Shown: positions 1-7,579 of the stretch, one piece after another
Position numbering within the stretch: the first letter of the stretch is position 1
Layout: each line of letters opens with the position of its first letter
From: Clostridiales bacterium
GTDB lineage: Bacteria > Bacillota > Clostridia > Oscillospirales > Acutalibacteraceae
Length of the DNA stretch: 11,457 bases
Assembly: GCA_020860025.1 (NCBI GenBank)
Contig: JAJBVC010000221.1
Span: 1 to 11,457 of the forward strand
Direction of reading: 5' to 3'
Made by a program: the position numbers and the translations under genes
The notes under the pieces: generated by a model
The model's database searches: none
What the model saw: only the letters and a program-made list of their open reading frames with translations
What the model was told of the DNA's origin: nothing

Positions 1-8
1 TGATTATT

Positions 9-218
9 ATGTTTAATCCTGATTTAAAAGAACTTTTAAAGGGATGCAACAGCCGTTACAGTCTTGTTGTAGGCGTTGCTAAAAGAGCGAGAGAAATTCG
101 TGATGATGCAATAGAACACGAAGAGCCTATCAATGTTAAAACAGTTTCAACCGCAATGGATGAAATTCTTGACGGCAAATATGTTATTGAAGAGCCTGAT
201 AAGCTCAAATCAAAATAA
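9..218 (+). CDS. rpoZ: DNA-directed RNA polymerase omega subunit
   Basis: Omega is the small RNA polymerase subunit that helps fold and hold beta-prime. The 69-residue product has the family's usual size and its conserved core: SRYSLVVGVAKRAREI near residues 15-30 and PINVKTVSTAMDEI near 40-53. Its place directly before priA fits the Firmicute gmk-rpoZ-priA neighbourhood. The start is uncertain. The frame stays open to the window edge, and the first two bases (TG) would complete an ATG if the preceding base is A, giving a start three codons upstream (M-I-I-M). No ribosome binding site can be judged because the upstream DNA is missing. The stop TAA shares one base with the priA ATG (TAATG), so the two are probably translationally coupled. 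In Bacillus, coaBC sits between these genes; it is absent here. Confidence 0.93.
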   Translation: MFNPDLKELLKGCNSRYSLVVGVAKRAREIRDDAIEHEEPINVKTVSTAMDEILDGKYVIEEPDKLKSK

Positions 219-2443
219 TGAATCGCTTAATTGCAACCGTTGCTGTTGAAAAAACTTTTTTTAACTACGATTCCGACTATGACTATTATGTTCCCGAAAG
301 CCTTGAAACGATGATAAAAATCGGTATGCACGTCAAGGTTCCGTTTGGAAACGGTAATAAGCTTCGAGACGGCATAGTTGTAAAAATTTTTACAGCTATA
401 AACTCAAAGCTCAAAGAAATAGACAGTATCGTCGGTGATAAACCCATTCTTGATGATGAGATGATTTCGCTTGCTCTTTGGCTTAAGGAGCGTTGTTTTT
501 GCACAACATACGAATGCTTAAAGCAAATGCTTCCGAGGGGTTACGGCAAGGTCGGAGAAGCTACATCAAAAATGGTTCAGCTTCTAATTGAAAATGAAAA
601 TGATTTACCAAAGCTGACACCTAAACAAAAGAGCGTTGTAAACTTGCTTTTTGATATTGGAACAGCGTCTGTTAATGAGATTTGCGAGTTTTGTTCGGTA
701 GGTAAAGCCGTTTTGAATAATTTGGAAAAGTATGGAGTTATTTCTTATTATGACAAGCAAATTTTCAGAAATCCATATAAGCAGATTGATAATGCGCCAA
801 CTCAAAACAGCGATATAATCTTATCAAAGCAGCAAAGAAAAGCGTTTGAAACGTATCTTGATATGCTAAAGGGCGACGGTGGTGACGCTCTCCTTTTCGG
901 TGTTACCGGCAGCGGCAAAACACAGGTGTACCTTAAACTAATTGATGAGGCAATCAGCCTTGGAAAAGACGTAATTGTTCTTGTTCCCGAAATCAGTCTT
1001 ACACCTCAGGCACTTTCAATTTTTCATAAACGATACGGAAAGCAGGTTGCAGTATTTCACAGCGGCCTTTCAATTGGCGAGAGAAACGATGAGTATAAGC
1101 GTGCTGATATAGGTGAGGCAAAAATCGTTATCGGTACGAGAAGCGCCGTATTCGCACCGCTTCATAATCTCGGTCTTATCGTTATGGACGAGGAGCAGGA
1201 AAACACTTACAAAAGCGAGCGAACTCCAAGGTATAACGCTCGTGATGTTGCAAAGTATAGGTGCAGATATAATAAAGCACTGTTTTTGATGATTTCCGCA
1301 ACTCCGAGCCTTGAAAGCTATTCAAATGCTGTTAAAGGTAAATATAAGCTTTGTACTCTTACGGAAAGATTTGGAAATGCAAAACTGCCTGAAGTTATAA
1401 CCGTTGATATGAAAAATGAAATGAAAAACGGCAACAAGACGCCGATTTCATCTGTATTAAAAGAACTTTTGACGGAAACTCTCGAACAAAAAAACCAGGC
1501 TATTTTGCTGATTAACCGCAGAGGCTATAATACATTTATTGCCTGTAATGACTGCGGACATGTTATAACTTGTCCAAACTGTTCAATTTCTTTAACATAC
1601 CATAGCTTTAATAACAGGTTAACCTGTCATTACTGTGGCTATACAAAAATGCTTGACAATGAGTGTCCTGAGTGTAAAAGTGAAAATATTCGCTACAGTG
1701 GTTACGGCACACAGCGAATTGAGGACGAGCTTTCAGCCCTATTTCCAAGTGCAAAAATATTACGTATGGACGCTGATACTACATCAGGAAAATTCAGTCA
1801 CGATAAGATGTTCACTTCATTTGCAAATCACGAGTATGATATTATGATAGGAACTCAAATGGTAGCAAAAGGACTTGACTTTCCCGATGTAACGCTTGTC
1901 GGAGTTGTAAATGCCGATAACTCTCTTTATGATGAAAATTATAACAGCGCCGAAAGGTGTTTTGACTTGATAACGCAGGTTGTCGGAAGAAGTGGCAGAC
2001 GTACTCAAAGAGGTAAGGCTGTAATTCAAACGATTAACCCTTATAATCCTACGCTTGAATACGCAGGAATGCAGGATTATGAGAGCTTTTTTAAAAATGA
2101 AATTGCGCTTCGCAGGCTGATGATTTATCCGCCTTACTGCGATATTTTTTCTGCTTCTTTTGTCGGGGAAAATGAAAATACGGTTGCGCTTTGTGCCAAG
2201 CAGTTTTTTGAACTGTTAAAAGAGCTTAATAATGAATGTGGGGAAAAGATTATCGTTTTAGGCCCGAGTCCCGCTAAAATCTCAAAGCTTAATAAAAATT
2301 ACAGATACCGTCTTTCGGTTAAGTGTAAAAATTCAAAAAATATAAGACATATATTTAATGAAATTTTAAAAAGAATCAGTAAAATGAGTAAATATAGGGA
2401 TGTCGATGTTTCTGTTGATATAAATCCCTATGATTTGAATTAG
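218..2443 (+). CDS. priA: Primosomal protein N' (replication restart helicase PriA)
   Basis: PriA is a superfamily 2 DNA helicase that recognises stalled forks and reloads the replisome. At 741 residues it is full length. The N-terminal 3'-DNA-binding region (about 1-105) starts in family style, with YDYYVP at 21-26. Walker A is GVTGSGKT at 228-235. The Walker B box is DEEQ at 324-327, where Bacillus and E. coli enzymes have DEEH. Eight cysteines (443, 446, 452, 455, 470, 473, 483, 486) form four CxxC pairs that bind two zinc ions. GTQMVAKGLD (545-554) and QVVGRSGR (587-594) are helicase motifs V and VI. The ATG overlaps the rpoZ stop by one base and the 20 bases before it have no purine-rich ribosome binding site, so translation probably depends on ribosomes finishing rpoZ. 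The next in-frame Met codons would cut into the N-terminal domain. Confidence 0.97.
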   Translation: MNRLIATVAVEKTFFNYDSDYDYYVPESLETMIKIGMHVKVPFGNGNKLRDGIVVKIFTAINSKLKEIDSIVGDKPILDDEMISLALWLKERCFCTTYECLKQMLPRGYGKVGEATSKMVQLLIENENDLPKLTPKQKSVVNLLFDIGTASVNEICEFCSVGKAVLNNLEKYGVISYYDKQIFRNPYKQIDNAPTQNSDIILSKQQRKAFETYLDMLKGDGGDALLFGVTGSGKTQVYLKLIDEAISLGKDVIVLVPEISLTPQALSIFHKRYGKQVAVFHSGLSIGERNDEYKRADIGEAKIVIGTRSAVFAPLHNLGLIVMDEEQENTYKSERTPRYNARDVAKYRCRYNKALFLMISATPSLESYSNAVKGKYKLCTLTERFGNAKLPEVITVDMKNEMKNGNKTPISSVLKELLTETLEQKNQAILLINRRGYNTFIACNDCGHVITCPNCSISLTYHSFNNRLTCHYCGYTKMLDNECPECKSENIRYSGYGTQRIEDELSALFPSAKILRMDADTTSGKFSHDKMFTSFANHEYDIMIGTQMVAKGLDFPDVTLVGVVNADNSLYDENYNSAERCFDLITQVVGRSGRRTQRGKAVIQTINPYNPTLEYAGMQDYESFFKNEIALRRLMIYPPYCDIFSASFVGENENTVALCAKQFFELLKELNNECGEKIIVLGPSPAKISKLNKNYRYRLSVKCKNSKNIRHIFNEILKRISKMSKYRDVDVSVDINPYDLN

Positions 2444-2453
2444 GAGAATAAAA

Positions 2454-2915
2454 ATGGCATTAAGGAATATTGTAAAGTTCGGTGACCCGATTCTTTATAA
2501 AAAGAGCAGAGTTGTCGAAAAATTTGATGACAGACTTGCAACTCTTATTGATGATATGAAAGAAACTATGTATCACGGCAACGGCGTCGGTCTTGCTGCT
2601 GTTCAAGTCGGAATATTAAAAAGAGTTGTCGTTATTGATATAGGCGAGGGTTGTATGGAACTTGTTAATCCTGAAATAACTCTTGCTGAAGGTGAGCAGA
2701 TTACGCAGGAGGGATGCTTGTCGCTTCCAAATAAATTTGCTACTACATCACGTCCGCAGAAAGTTCAGGTTAAGGCTCAGGATAGAAATGGAAAATGGCA
2801 GGTTTTTACAGGCGAGGATTTAAAAGCAAAAGCGTTTAGCCATGAGATTGACCATCTTGACGGAATTTTATTTACGTCGCATATAGTTGAGGGCGAATCT
2901 TTAAAATCGGAATAG
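2454..2915 (+). CDS. def: Peptide deformylase
   Basis: This cytoplasmic metal enzyme removes the formyl group from the N-terminal fMet of nascent proteins, undoing what the next gene (fmt) puts on the initiator tRNA. All three family motifs are present: GVGLAAVQ at 44-51, EGCLSLP at 86-92 with the metal-binding Cys88, and HEIDH at 130-134, giving the two histidine ligands and catalytic Glu131. The length of 153 residues is typical of the compact type 1 enzymes, and GCLSLP is the type 1 form of motif 2. The ribosome binding site AGGAG (2442-2446) lies partly inside the priA stop codon TAG, so a terminating ribosome ends on the initiation site of this gene. Nothing appears missing or truncated. 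Confidence 0.97.
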   Translation: MALRNIVKFGDPILYKKSRVVEKFDDRLATLIDDMKETMYHGNGVGLAAVQVGILKRVVVIDIGEGCMELVNPEITLAEGEQITQEGCLSLPNKFATTSRPQKVQVKAQDRNGKWQVFTGEDLKAKAFSHEIDHLDGILFTSHIVEGESLKSE

Positions 2916-2923
2916 GTGATTCA

Positions 2924-3850
2924 ATGAAAATCATTTTTATGGGCACGCCTGATTTTGCGGTGCCTTGCCTGCAAAATTTAATTGACAGCAAGCACGAGGT
3001 TGTTGCAGTTTTTTCTCAGCCGGACAGACCTGTTGGCAGAAAGCAAATTTTGACTGCACCGCCTGTTAAGGCTCTTGCAGTTGAAAATAATATTCCTGTT
3101 TATCAGCCGTTGTCGCTCAAGGACAGTGAGGTTATAAAGCTGATAAAGGATATGTCAGCCGATTTGATTGTAGTTGTAGCTTACGGAAAAATTTTACCGC
3201 CTGATATTTTAAATGCTGCAACTTACGGCTGTATAAATGTTCACGCATCGCTTCTGCCAAAATATCGTGGTGCTGCTCCTATTCAGTGGGCGGTTCTCAA
3301 TGGCGAAACAATTACAGGTGTTTCAATAATGCAGATGAATGAGGGACTTGATACCGGCGATATTTTACTTATGAAGGAAACTGAAATTGGTGAAAACGAA
3401 ACGTCTCAGGAACTGTTTGACAGATTATCATTTATCGGTGCCGGTTCACTTTTAGAATGTATTGAAAATATTGAACAAAATAAAATAAATCCCATTAAAC
3501 AGCCGCAAAGTGATTTCAGCTATGCCGAAAAGATAACAAAATCACTTAGTCCCATTGACTGGGCAAAGTCGGCTCAAAGCGTGCATAATCAGGTAAGAGG
3601 ACTGCAAACCTGGCCTTGTGCTCAAACTGTGTTTAACGGCAAAATTTTGAAAATTCATAAAACTCGCTTATCAGACAAAATCGGTAATAAATCAGGATTA
3701 GTTGTTGATAATATTGGTGTGATCAGTGTTTGCTGCGGTGACGGCAAATGTGTTGATATTTTAGAGCTTCAAGCCGAGGGAAAAAAGAAAATGGATTCAA
3801 AATCTTTTCTTGCAGGCAACAATATTAAAATTGGCAGTTTTTTAGGATAA
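2924..3850 (+). CDS. fmt: Methionyl-tRNA formyltransferase
   Basis: Fmt transfers a formyl group from 10-formyltetrahydrofolate to Met-tRNA(fMet), preparing it for initiation. The 308-residue product opens with the Rossmann-like MGTPDFAVP (6-14). It carries the tRNA-contacting loop RPVGRKQILTAPPVK (35-49), and the catalytic triad is seen as Asn105, His107 and Asp143 within INVHASLLPKYRGAAPIQW and GLDTGD. The C-terminal OB-like domain begins near residue 205, with SPIDWAKSAQ and VRGLQTWPCA as family landmarks. The ribosome binding site AGGTGA (2914-2919) overlaps the def stop codon, the same arrangement as at the priA-def junction. The def-fmt pairing is conserved very widely, since deformylase is needed whenever formylation occurs. 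Confidence 0.97.
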   Translation: MKIIFMGTPDFAVPCLQNLIDSKHEVVAVFSQPDRPVGRKQILTAPPVKALAVENNIPVYQPLSLKDSEVIKLIKDMSADLIVVVAYGKILPPDILNAATYGCINVHASLLPKYRGAAPIQWAVLNGETITGVSIMQMNEGLDTGDILLMKETEIGENETSQELFDRLSFIGAGSLLECIENIEQNKINPIKQPQSDFSYAEKITKSLSPIDWAKSAQSVHNQVRGLQTWPCAQTVFNGKILKIHKTRLSDKIGNKSGLVVDNIGVISVCCGDGKCVDILELQAEGKKKMDSKSFLAGNNIKIGSFLG

Positions 3851-3878
3851 CAGCGTGAAAGGCTATGGTGATTAAATT

Positions 3879-4574
3879 ATGGGGACATATTTTTCTTATT
3901 ACCTTACGGGTTTTATAATGATTCCTGTATTCATTTTTGCATTATATTGCCAAGTTAAAGTTAAAAAGTCTTTTAATAAATACTCTAAAGTCAGAAACCG
4001 CAGAGGTATGACAGGTGCGGACGCTGCTTACAGGCTTCTTCAGTTAAACGGAATAACAGACGTAAAAATTAAGAGAATCAGCGGAACACTTACTGATTAT
4101 TACGACCCTAAGAAAAAAGAAATTTGCCTGTCACAGGACGTTTTTTCATCAACAAGTGTTGCAGCAGTAGGTGTTGCATGCCACGAAGCAGGTCATGCCT
4201 GCCAGCACGCACAGGGATATGCAGCATTGAAGCTTAGAAATGCAGTTATACCATTAACAAGAATCAGCTCATATCTTGGAATACCTCTTGCATTGATTGG
4301 AATGATGATTTACAGTGAAGCGCTTATTTATGCAGGTCTTATATTGTACGGTGCCGTTGCGCTTTTTCAGTTTATAACTTTACCTGTTGAATTTAATGCG
4401 TCAAAAAGAGCGCTTAATACGATTGAATTAAACGGCTTTTTGGAGGGCGAGGAATATACCGGCGCAAAGCGTGTTCTCACAGCGGCGGCTTTAACGTACG
4501 TAGCTGCGCTCGCTTCGGCTCTTGCAACGCTGCTTCGTCTGTTTCTTATTATGAGCAGAGGTAACAGAAATTGA
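3879..4574 (+). CDS. YugP-like neutral zinc metallopeptidase, membrane-bound
   Basis: This is a probable membrane zinc protease of the YugP / Zn_peptidase_2 family, whose substrate is unknown. A hydrophobic segment at about residues 5-25 leads into a basic stretch. HEAGHACQHAQGY at 102-114 holds the HExxH zinc site (His102, Glu103, His106). Glu171 in LPVEFNASKRA is a plausible third ligand, by analogy with other metallopeptidases in which the ligand lies after the intervening helices. Further membrane segments lie at about 131-168 (probably two helices) and 199-225. The length of 231 is normal for the family. The ATG is served by GGTGA (3867-3871) after the 28-nt gap behind fmt, the longest gap before thiN. 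The last bases overlap the TTG start of rsmB. The gene is not at this position in Bacillus; I recall a similar position in some Clostridia. No role in translation is evident from the protein itself. Confidence 0.88.
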   Translation: MGTYFSYYLTGFIMIPVFIFALYCQVKVKKSFNKYSKVRNRRGMTGADAAYRLLQLNGITDVKIKRISGTLTDYYDPKKKEICLSQDVFSSTSVAAVGVACHEAGHACQHAQGYAALKLRNAVIPLTRISSYLGIPLALIGMMIYSEALIYAGLILYGAVALFQFITLPVEFNASKRALNTIELNGFLEGEEYTGAKRVLTAAALTYVAALASALATLLRLFLIMSRGNRN

Positions 4575-5800
4575 TAAAAAGCGCAAGGCTTACAGCATTT
4601 GAAACGCTGTATAAAATATTCTATGACAATGCTTATTCCAACATTGCACTTGATAAGGCTCTGTCGGATATTGATGGCGAAAAAGCATTTGTAAGTGCTT
4701 TGGTTTACGGTGTGGTTGAACGTAAAATAACGCTTGATTATTTTATTGATAAATATGTTTCATCAAAATTAAAGCCTAAAATCAGAATAATATTAAGGCT
4801 TGGTGCGTATCAGCTCCTGTTTATGGACAAGGTTCCGTCAAGCGCCGCTATAAATGAAAGCGTTAATCTTGTAAAAGAAATAAAGCAGGATTACTATTCA
4901 AAGATGGTTAACGCCGTCTTGCATAAAATCGATAATGATAGAAAGTTTCCGGATGATTTATCAGTTGAATATTCCGTTCCAAAGAATCTTATTTCCATGT
5001 GGAGTAAGCAGTATTCTCTTGAAACTGTTAAATCGTTTTTGCCGTATATTAACGGCAGACCTCCCGTTTTTGCGGTTGCAAATACTTTATATGTCGATGC
5101 CGATGAGCTTTCATATGAGCTTTTAAGTGAAAATGTGGACTGTGAAGTTACAGGCGAGCTTGTAAAAATCAATTCGGGTTTTGATTTGAATAAACTGAAA
5201 TCATTTAAAAACGGACTTTTTCATATTGAAGATATGTCTTGCTACGAATGTGTCAAGGCGATGAACGTTTGTGAAAATGATTTAGTTTTGGATTTATGTG
5301 CTGCACCGGGAGGTAAGACCTTTACAATTGCCGAAATGATGAATAATACAGGTAAAATATATGCGCTCGACCTCTACAAAAACAGAGTTAATCTTATTAA
5401 AAAAGGTGCCGAAAGATTAGGACTTACATCTGTTATTACCGATGTCAATGATGCTACGGTTTTTAACAGTGAACTTCCTAAATTTGATAAGGTGCTTTGC
5501 GATGTTCCGTGTTCGGGTTTCGGAATAATTCGCAGAAAGCCTGAGGTTAGATATAAAGAACTTGACAGTATTAAGGATTTGCCTGAAACACAGCTTGCAA
5601 TTCTTGAAAACGGTGCAAAGTATCTTAAAGAAAACGGCATGCTGATTTACTCTACTTGTACATTAAATAAAAAGGAAAACGAGCAAGTCACATCCGCTTT
5701 TTTAAATAATGATAAAGATTTTAAACTGAAATATGAAAAAACTTGTTTTCCGTCTGAAAACGGCGGCGATGGTTTTTATCATGCAGTAATGAGTAGATAG
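4571..5800 (+). CDS. rsmB: 16S rRNA (cytosine-C5) methyltransferase RsmB
   Basis: RsmB methylates C967 (E. coli numbering) of 16S rRNA, using S-adenosylmethionine. The 409-residue protein has an N-terminal NusB-like RNA-binding domain (about 1-125, with ILRLGAYQLLFMDKVP at 74-89 and AINESVNLVK following) and a Rossmann methyltransferase domain. The SAM-binding motif is DLCAAPGGKT at 241-250. The two cysteines of the m5C mechanism are Cys314 in DVPCSGFG and Cys363 in STCTLNKKENE; the latter is the expected nucleophile. The C-terminus GGDGFYHAVMSR is typical of the family. The start is TTG, chosen because it directly precedes the conserved N-terminus, has the ribosome binding site AGAGGT (4557-4562) eight bases upstream, and the next in-frame Met lies inside the domain at residue 85. 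TTGA overlaps the stop of the preceding protease gene. Confidence 0.96.
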   Translation: MIKSARLTAFETLYKIFYDNAYSNIALDKALSDIDGEKAFVSALVYGVVERKITLDYFIDKYVSSKLKPKIRIILRLGAYQLLFMDKVPSSAAINESVNLVKEIKQDYYSKMVNAVLHKIDNDRKFPDDLSVEYSVPKNLISMWSKQYSLETVKSFLPYINGRPPVFAVANTLYVDADELSYELLSENVDCEVTGELVKINSGFDLNKLKSFKNGLFHIEDMSCYECVKAMNVCENDLVLDLCAAPGGKTFTIAEMMNNTGKIYALDLYKNRVNLIKKGAERLGLTSVITDVNDATVFNSELPKFDKVLCDVPCSGFGIIRRKPEVRYKELDSIKDLPETQLAILENGAKYLKENGMLIYSTCTLNKKENEQVTSAFLNNDKDFKLKYEKTCFPSENGGDGFYHAVMSR

Positions 5801-6832
5801 ATGAAAACTGATATTAAGTCACTTACATATGAACAACTGAATAATGAGATTTCAAAGCTTTCTCTTCCAAAATTCAGAACAAAGCAGATTTTTGTTTGGC
5901 TTCATCAGCAAGGCGTTAAATCATTTGATAAAATGACAAATATCAGCAAGGAGCTTCGTCAAAAATTATCTGAAAGTTTTTATATATCTTCGTGCACCGT
6001 TGAGGATAAGTATGTATCTAAAATTGACGGTACAGTTAAATATTTATTCAGACTTTGTGATGATGAATTTATAGAGTCGGTCGTAATGAAATATAAATAC
6101 GGCTATACAATTTGCGTATCGTCACAGGTCGGCTGTAAAATGGGCTGTACATTTTGTGCGTCTACTCTTGCCGGATTTCAGCGTGATTTAACAGCGGGTG
6201 AGATTGAGTCGCAAATTCACACCGCACAGCAGGATTTAGGTATACGAATTTCACACGTTGTAATGATGGGAATCGGCGAACCGCTTGATAATTTTGATGA
6301 GGTAATGCGTTTTCTCGAAAATGTTAATCATATTGACGGACTCAATATCGGTATGAGGAATATAACAATTTCCACATGTGGAATTGTACCTAAAATCTAT
6401 GAGCTGATGAATAAAAATTTACAGCTTACGTTAACAATATCACTGCATGCACCGAATGATGAACTAAGGTCAAAAACAATGCCTGTAAACAATCGTTATC
6501 CTATTGACGAATTATTGACGGCTTGCAGGGATTATTATAAAGCAACAGGCAGACGTGTCAGCTTTGAGTATACGCTTATTCACGGTGTAAACGACCGAAA
6601 AAGTGATGCTTTGGAACTTTGTGAAAAGCTAAAAGATATGCAAAGTCATGTCAATCTTATACCCGTAAATACTGTTTTGGAGCGTAATAATACTCAGGGA
6701 ACAAAAGAAGATATTATTAAATTCAGTAATATATTGAAAAATAATGGAATAAATGCTACAATAAGAAGAACTTTAGGTGCCGATATAAATGCGTCGTGCG
6801 GACAATTGAGGCACAAAAAAGGGGTGAAGTGA
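5801..6832 (+). CDS. rlmN: Dual-specificity 23S rRNA/tRNA adenine-C2 methyltransferase RlmN
   Basis: RlmN is a radical-SAM enzyme that makes 2-methyladenosine at A2503 of 23S rRNA and at A37 of some tRNAs, affecting the peptide exit tunnel and decoding. The 343-residue protein carries the 4Fe-4S motif CxxxCxxC as Cys112, Cys116 and Cys119, and the two mechanistic cysteines: Cys333 in ASCGQLR (matching the methyl-carrying Cys355 of E. coli) and Cys105 (matching Cys118). The SAM-site motif GIGEPLDNFD (157-166) is also present. This set distinguishes RlmN/Cfr-type enzymes from other radical-SAM proteins, and the neighbours favour RlmN over the resistance enzyme Cfr. The ATG follows the rsmB stop with no gap, and no good ribosome binding site lies upstream, so re-initiation after rsmB is likely. 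The N-terminus MKTDIKSLTYEQL matches the family, supporting the start. Confidence 0.96.
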   Translation: MKTDIKSLTYEQLNNEISKLSLPKFRTKQIFVWLHQQGVKSFDKMTNISKELRQKLSESFYISSCTVEDKYVSKIDGTVKYLFRLCDDEFIESVVMKYKYGYTICVSSQVGCKMGCTFCASTLAGFQRDLTAGEIESQIHTAQQDLGIRISHVVMMGIGEPLDNFDEVMRFLENVNHIDGLNIGMRNITISTCGIVPKIYELMNKNLQLTLTISLHAPNDELRSKTMPVNNRYPIDELLTACRDYYKATGRRVSFEYTLIHGVNDRKSDALELCEKLKDMQSHVNLIPVNTVLERNNTQGTKEDIIKFSNILKNNGINATIRRTLGADINASCGQLRHKKGVK

Positions 6833-7561
6833 TTGAAAATCGTAGCAAAAACGGATAAAGGTCAGGTCAGAACATCAAATCAGGATGCCTATGCCGTCGG
6901 TGAATTTTCCGACGAGGTAGTATGGGCTGTAGTTTGTGACGGTATGGGCGGTGCCGCAGGTGGAAATATTGCGTCGGCGCTTGCCGTTAAAGTAATAAGT
7001 GATAAGATAAACGCCTCCTACCGTAATAATATGCGTGATGTTTCAATTAAAAATATGCTTGATTCCGCTTTGACGGCAGCTAATATCGAAGTCTATGATA
7101 TGGCGGATAGGCAGCCTGATCTTAACGGAATGGGAACTACAGTTGTATGTGCCGTTGTCCGTGATAACCAGGCATATATTGCTCATGTAGGAGACAGCCG
7201 TGCATATGTGCTTTCAGGTGAAAATATAAGGCAAATTACAACAGACCACAGTATGGTGCAGGATTTACTTGATAAAGGAAAAATAACTTCGCAGGAAGCT
7301 GAAAATCACCCCAATAAAAATATTATTACTCGTGCTGTAGGGGTAGATAAAGTTATTGATATTGATTTTGACCAGATTGATTTAAGTGACGATGATGCTT
7401 TACTTTTGTGCACTGACGGTCTTTCAAACTATGTTACAAACAGTGAAATTATAAGTGAAATGAGCGATGGTAAGCATTATGCTTTTGCCGATCGCTTGGT
7501 TCAAAAAGCAAACGACAATGGCGGCGGAGATAATATTACCGTAGTAGTTATATCAAAATAA
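6833..7561 (+). CDS. stp: PP2C-family Ser/Thr protein phosphatase (Stp/PrpC)
   Basis: This is a metal-dependent phosphatase that removes phosphate from targets of the kinase encoded next door and from the kinase itself. The 242-residue protein is a bare PP2C catalytic domain. Arg13 and NQD (16-18) belong to the phosphate and metal site. Asp36 lies in CDGMGG (35-40). GMGTTVV is at 99-105, GDSRAYVL at 120-127 has Asp121, CTDGLSNYV at 193-201 has Asp195, and GGDNITVVVI at 231-240 has Asp233. All expected metal-binding aspartates are present, so the enzyme should be active. The start is TTG directly after the rlmN TGA, with GGGGTGA (6821-6827) five bases upstream. No ATG exists before residue 39, which lies inside the CDGMGG motif. 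The stp-prkC pair is standard in Firmicutes and links signalling to this translation operon. Confidence 0.96.
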   Translation: MKIVAKTDKGQVRTSNQDAYAVGEFSDEVVWAVVCDGMGGAAGGNIASALAVKVISDKINASYRNNMRDVSIKNMLDSALTAANIEVYDMADRQPDLNGMGTTVVCAVVRDNQAYIAHVGDSRAYVLSGENIRQITTDHSMVQDLLDKGKITSQEAENHPNKNIITRAVGVDKVIDIDFDQIDLSDDDALLLCTDGLSNYVTNSEIISEMSDGKHYAFADRLVQKANDNGGGDNITVVVISK

Positions 7562-7579
7562 TCGGAGTGAATAAATTAT

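Noticed and set aside
1635..1847. 70-codon plus-strand frame inside priA
   Set aside because: It is out of frame with the zinc-binding cysteine region of PriA, which is clearly the coding frame. No ribosome binding site.
3851..3878. Six-codon GTG frame (GTG at 3855, stop TAA) in the gap before the zinc protease, as a possible leader peptide
   Set aside because: It is very short, has no special composition, and no hairpin follows that would suggest attenuation.
4894..5172. 92-codon open frame on the minus strand inside rsmB
   Set aside because: It lies wholly opposite a well-conserved methyltransferase gene and its product has no recognisable motif.
5374..5640. 88-codon open frame on the minus strand inside rsmB
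   Set aside because: It is opposite the conserved SAM and DVPCSG region, and its composition is what the reverse complement of that region would give.
5801..6832. Cfr-type antibiotic resistance methyltransferase instead of RlmN
   Set aside because: Radical-SAM and mechanistic cysteines are shared by both, but the housekeeping position between rsmB and stp and the RlmN-like N-terminus favour RlmN.
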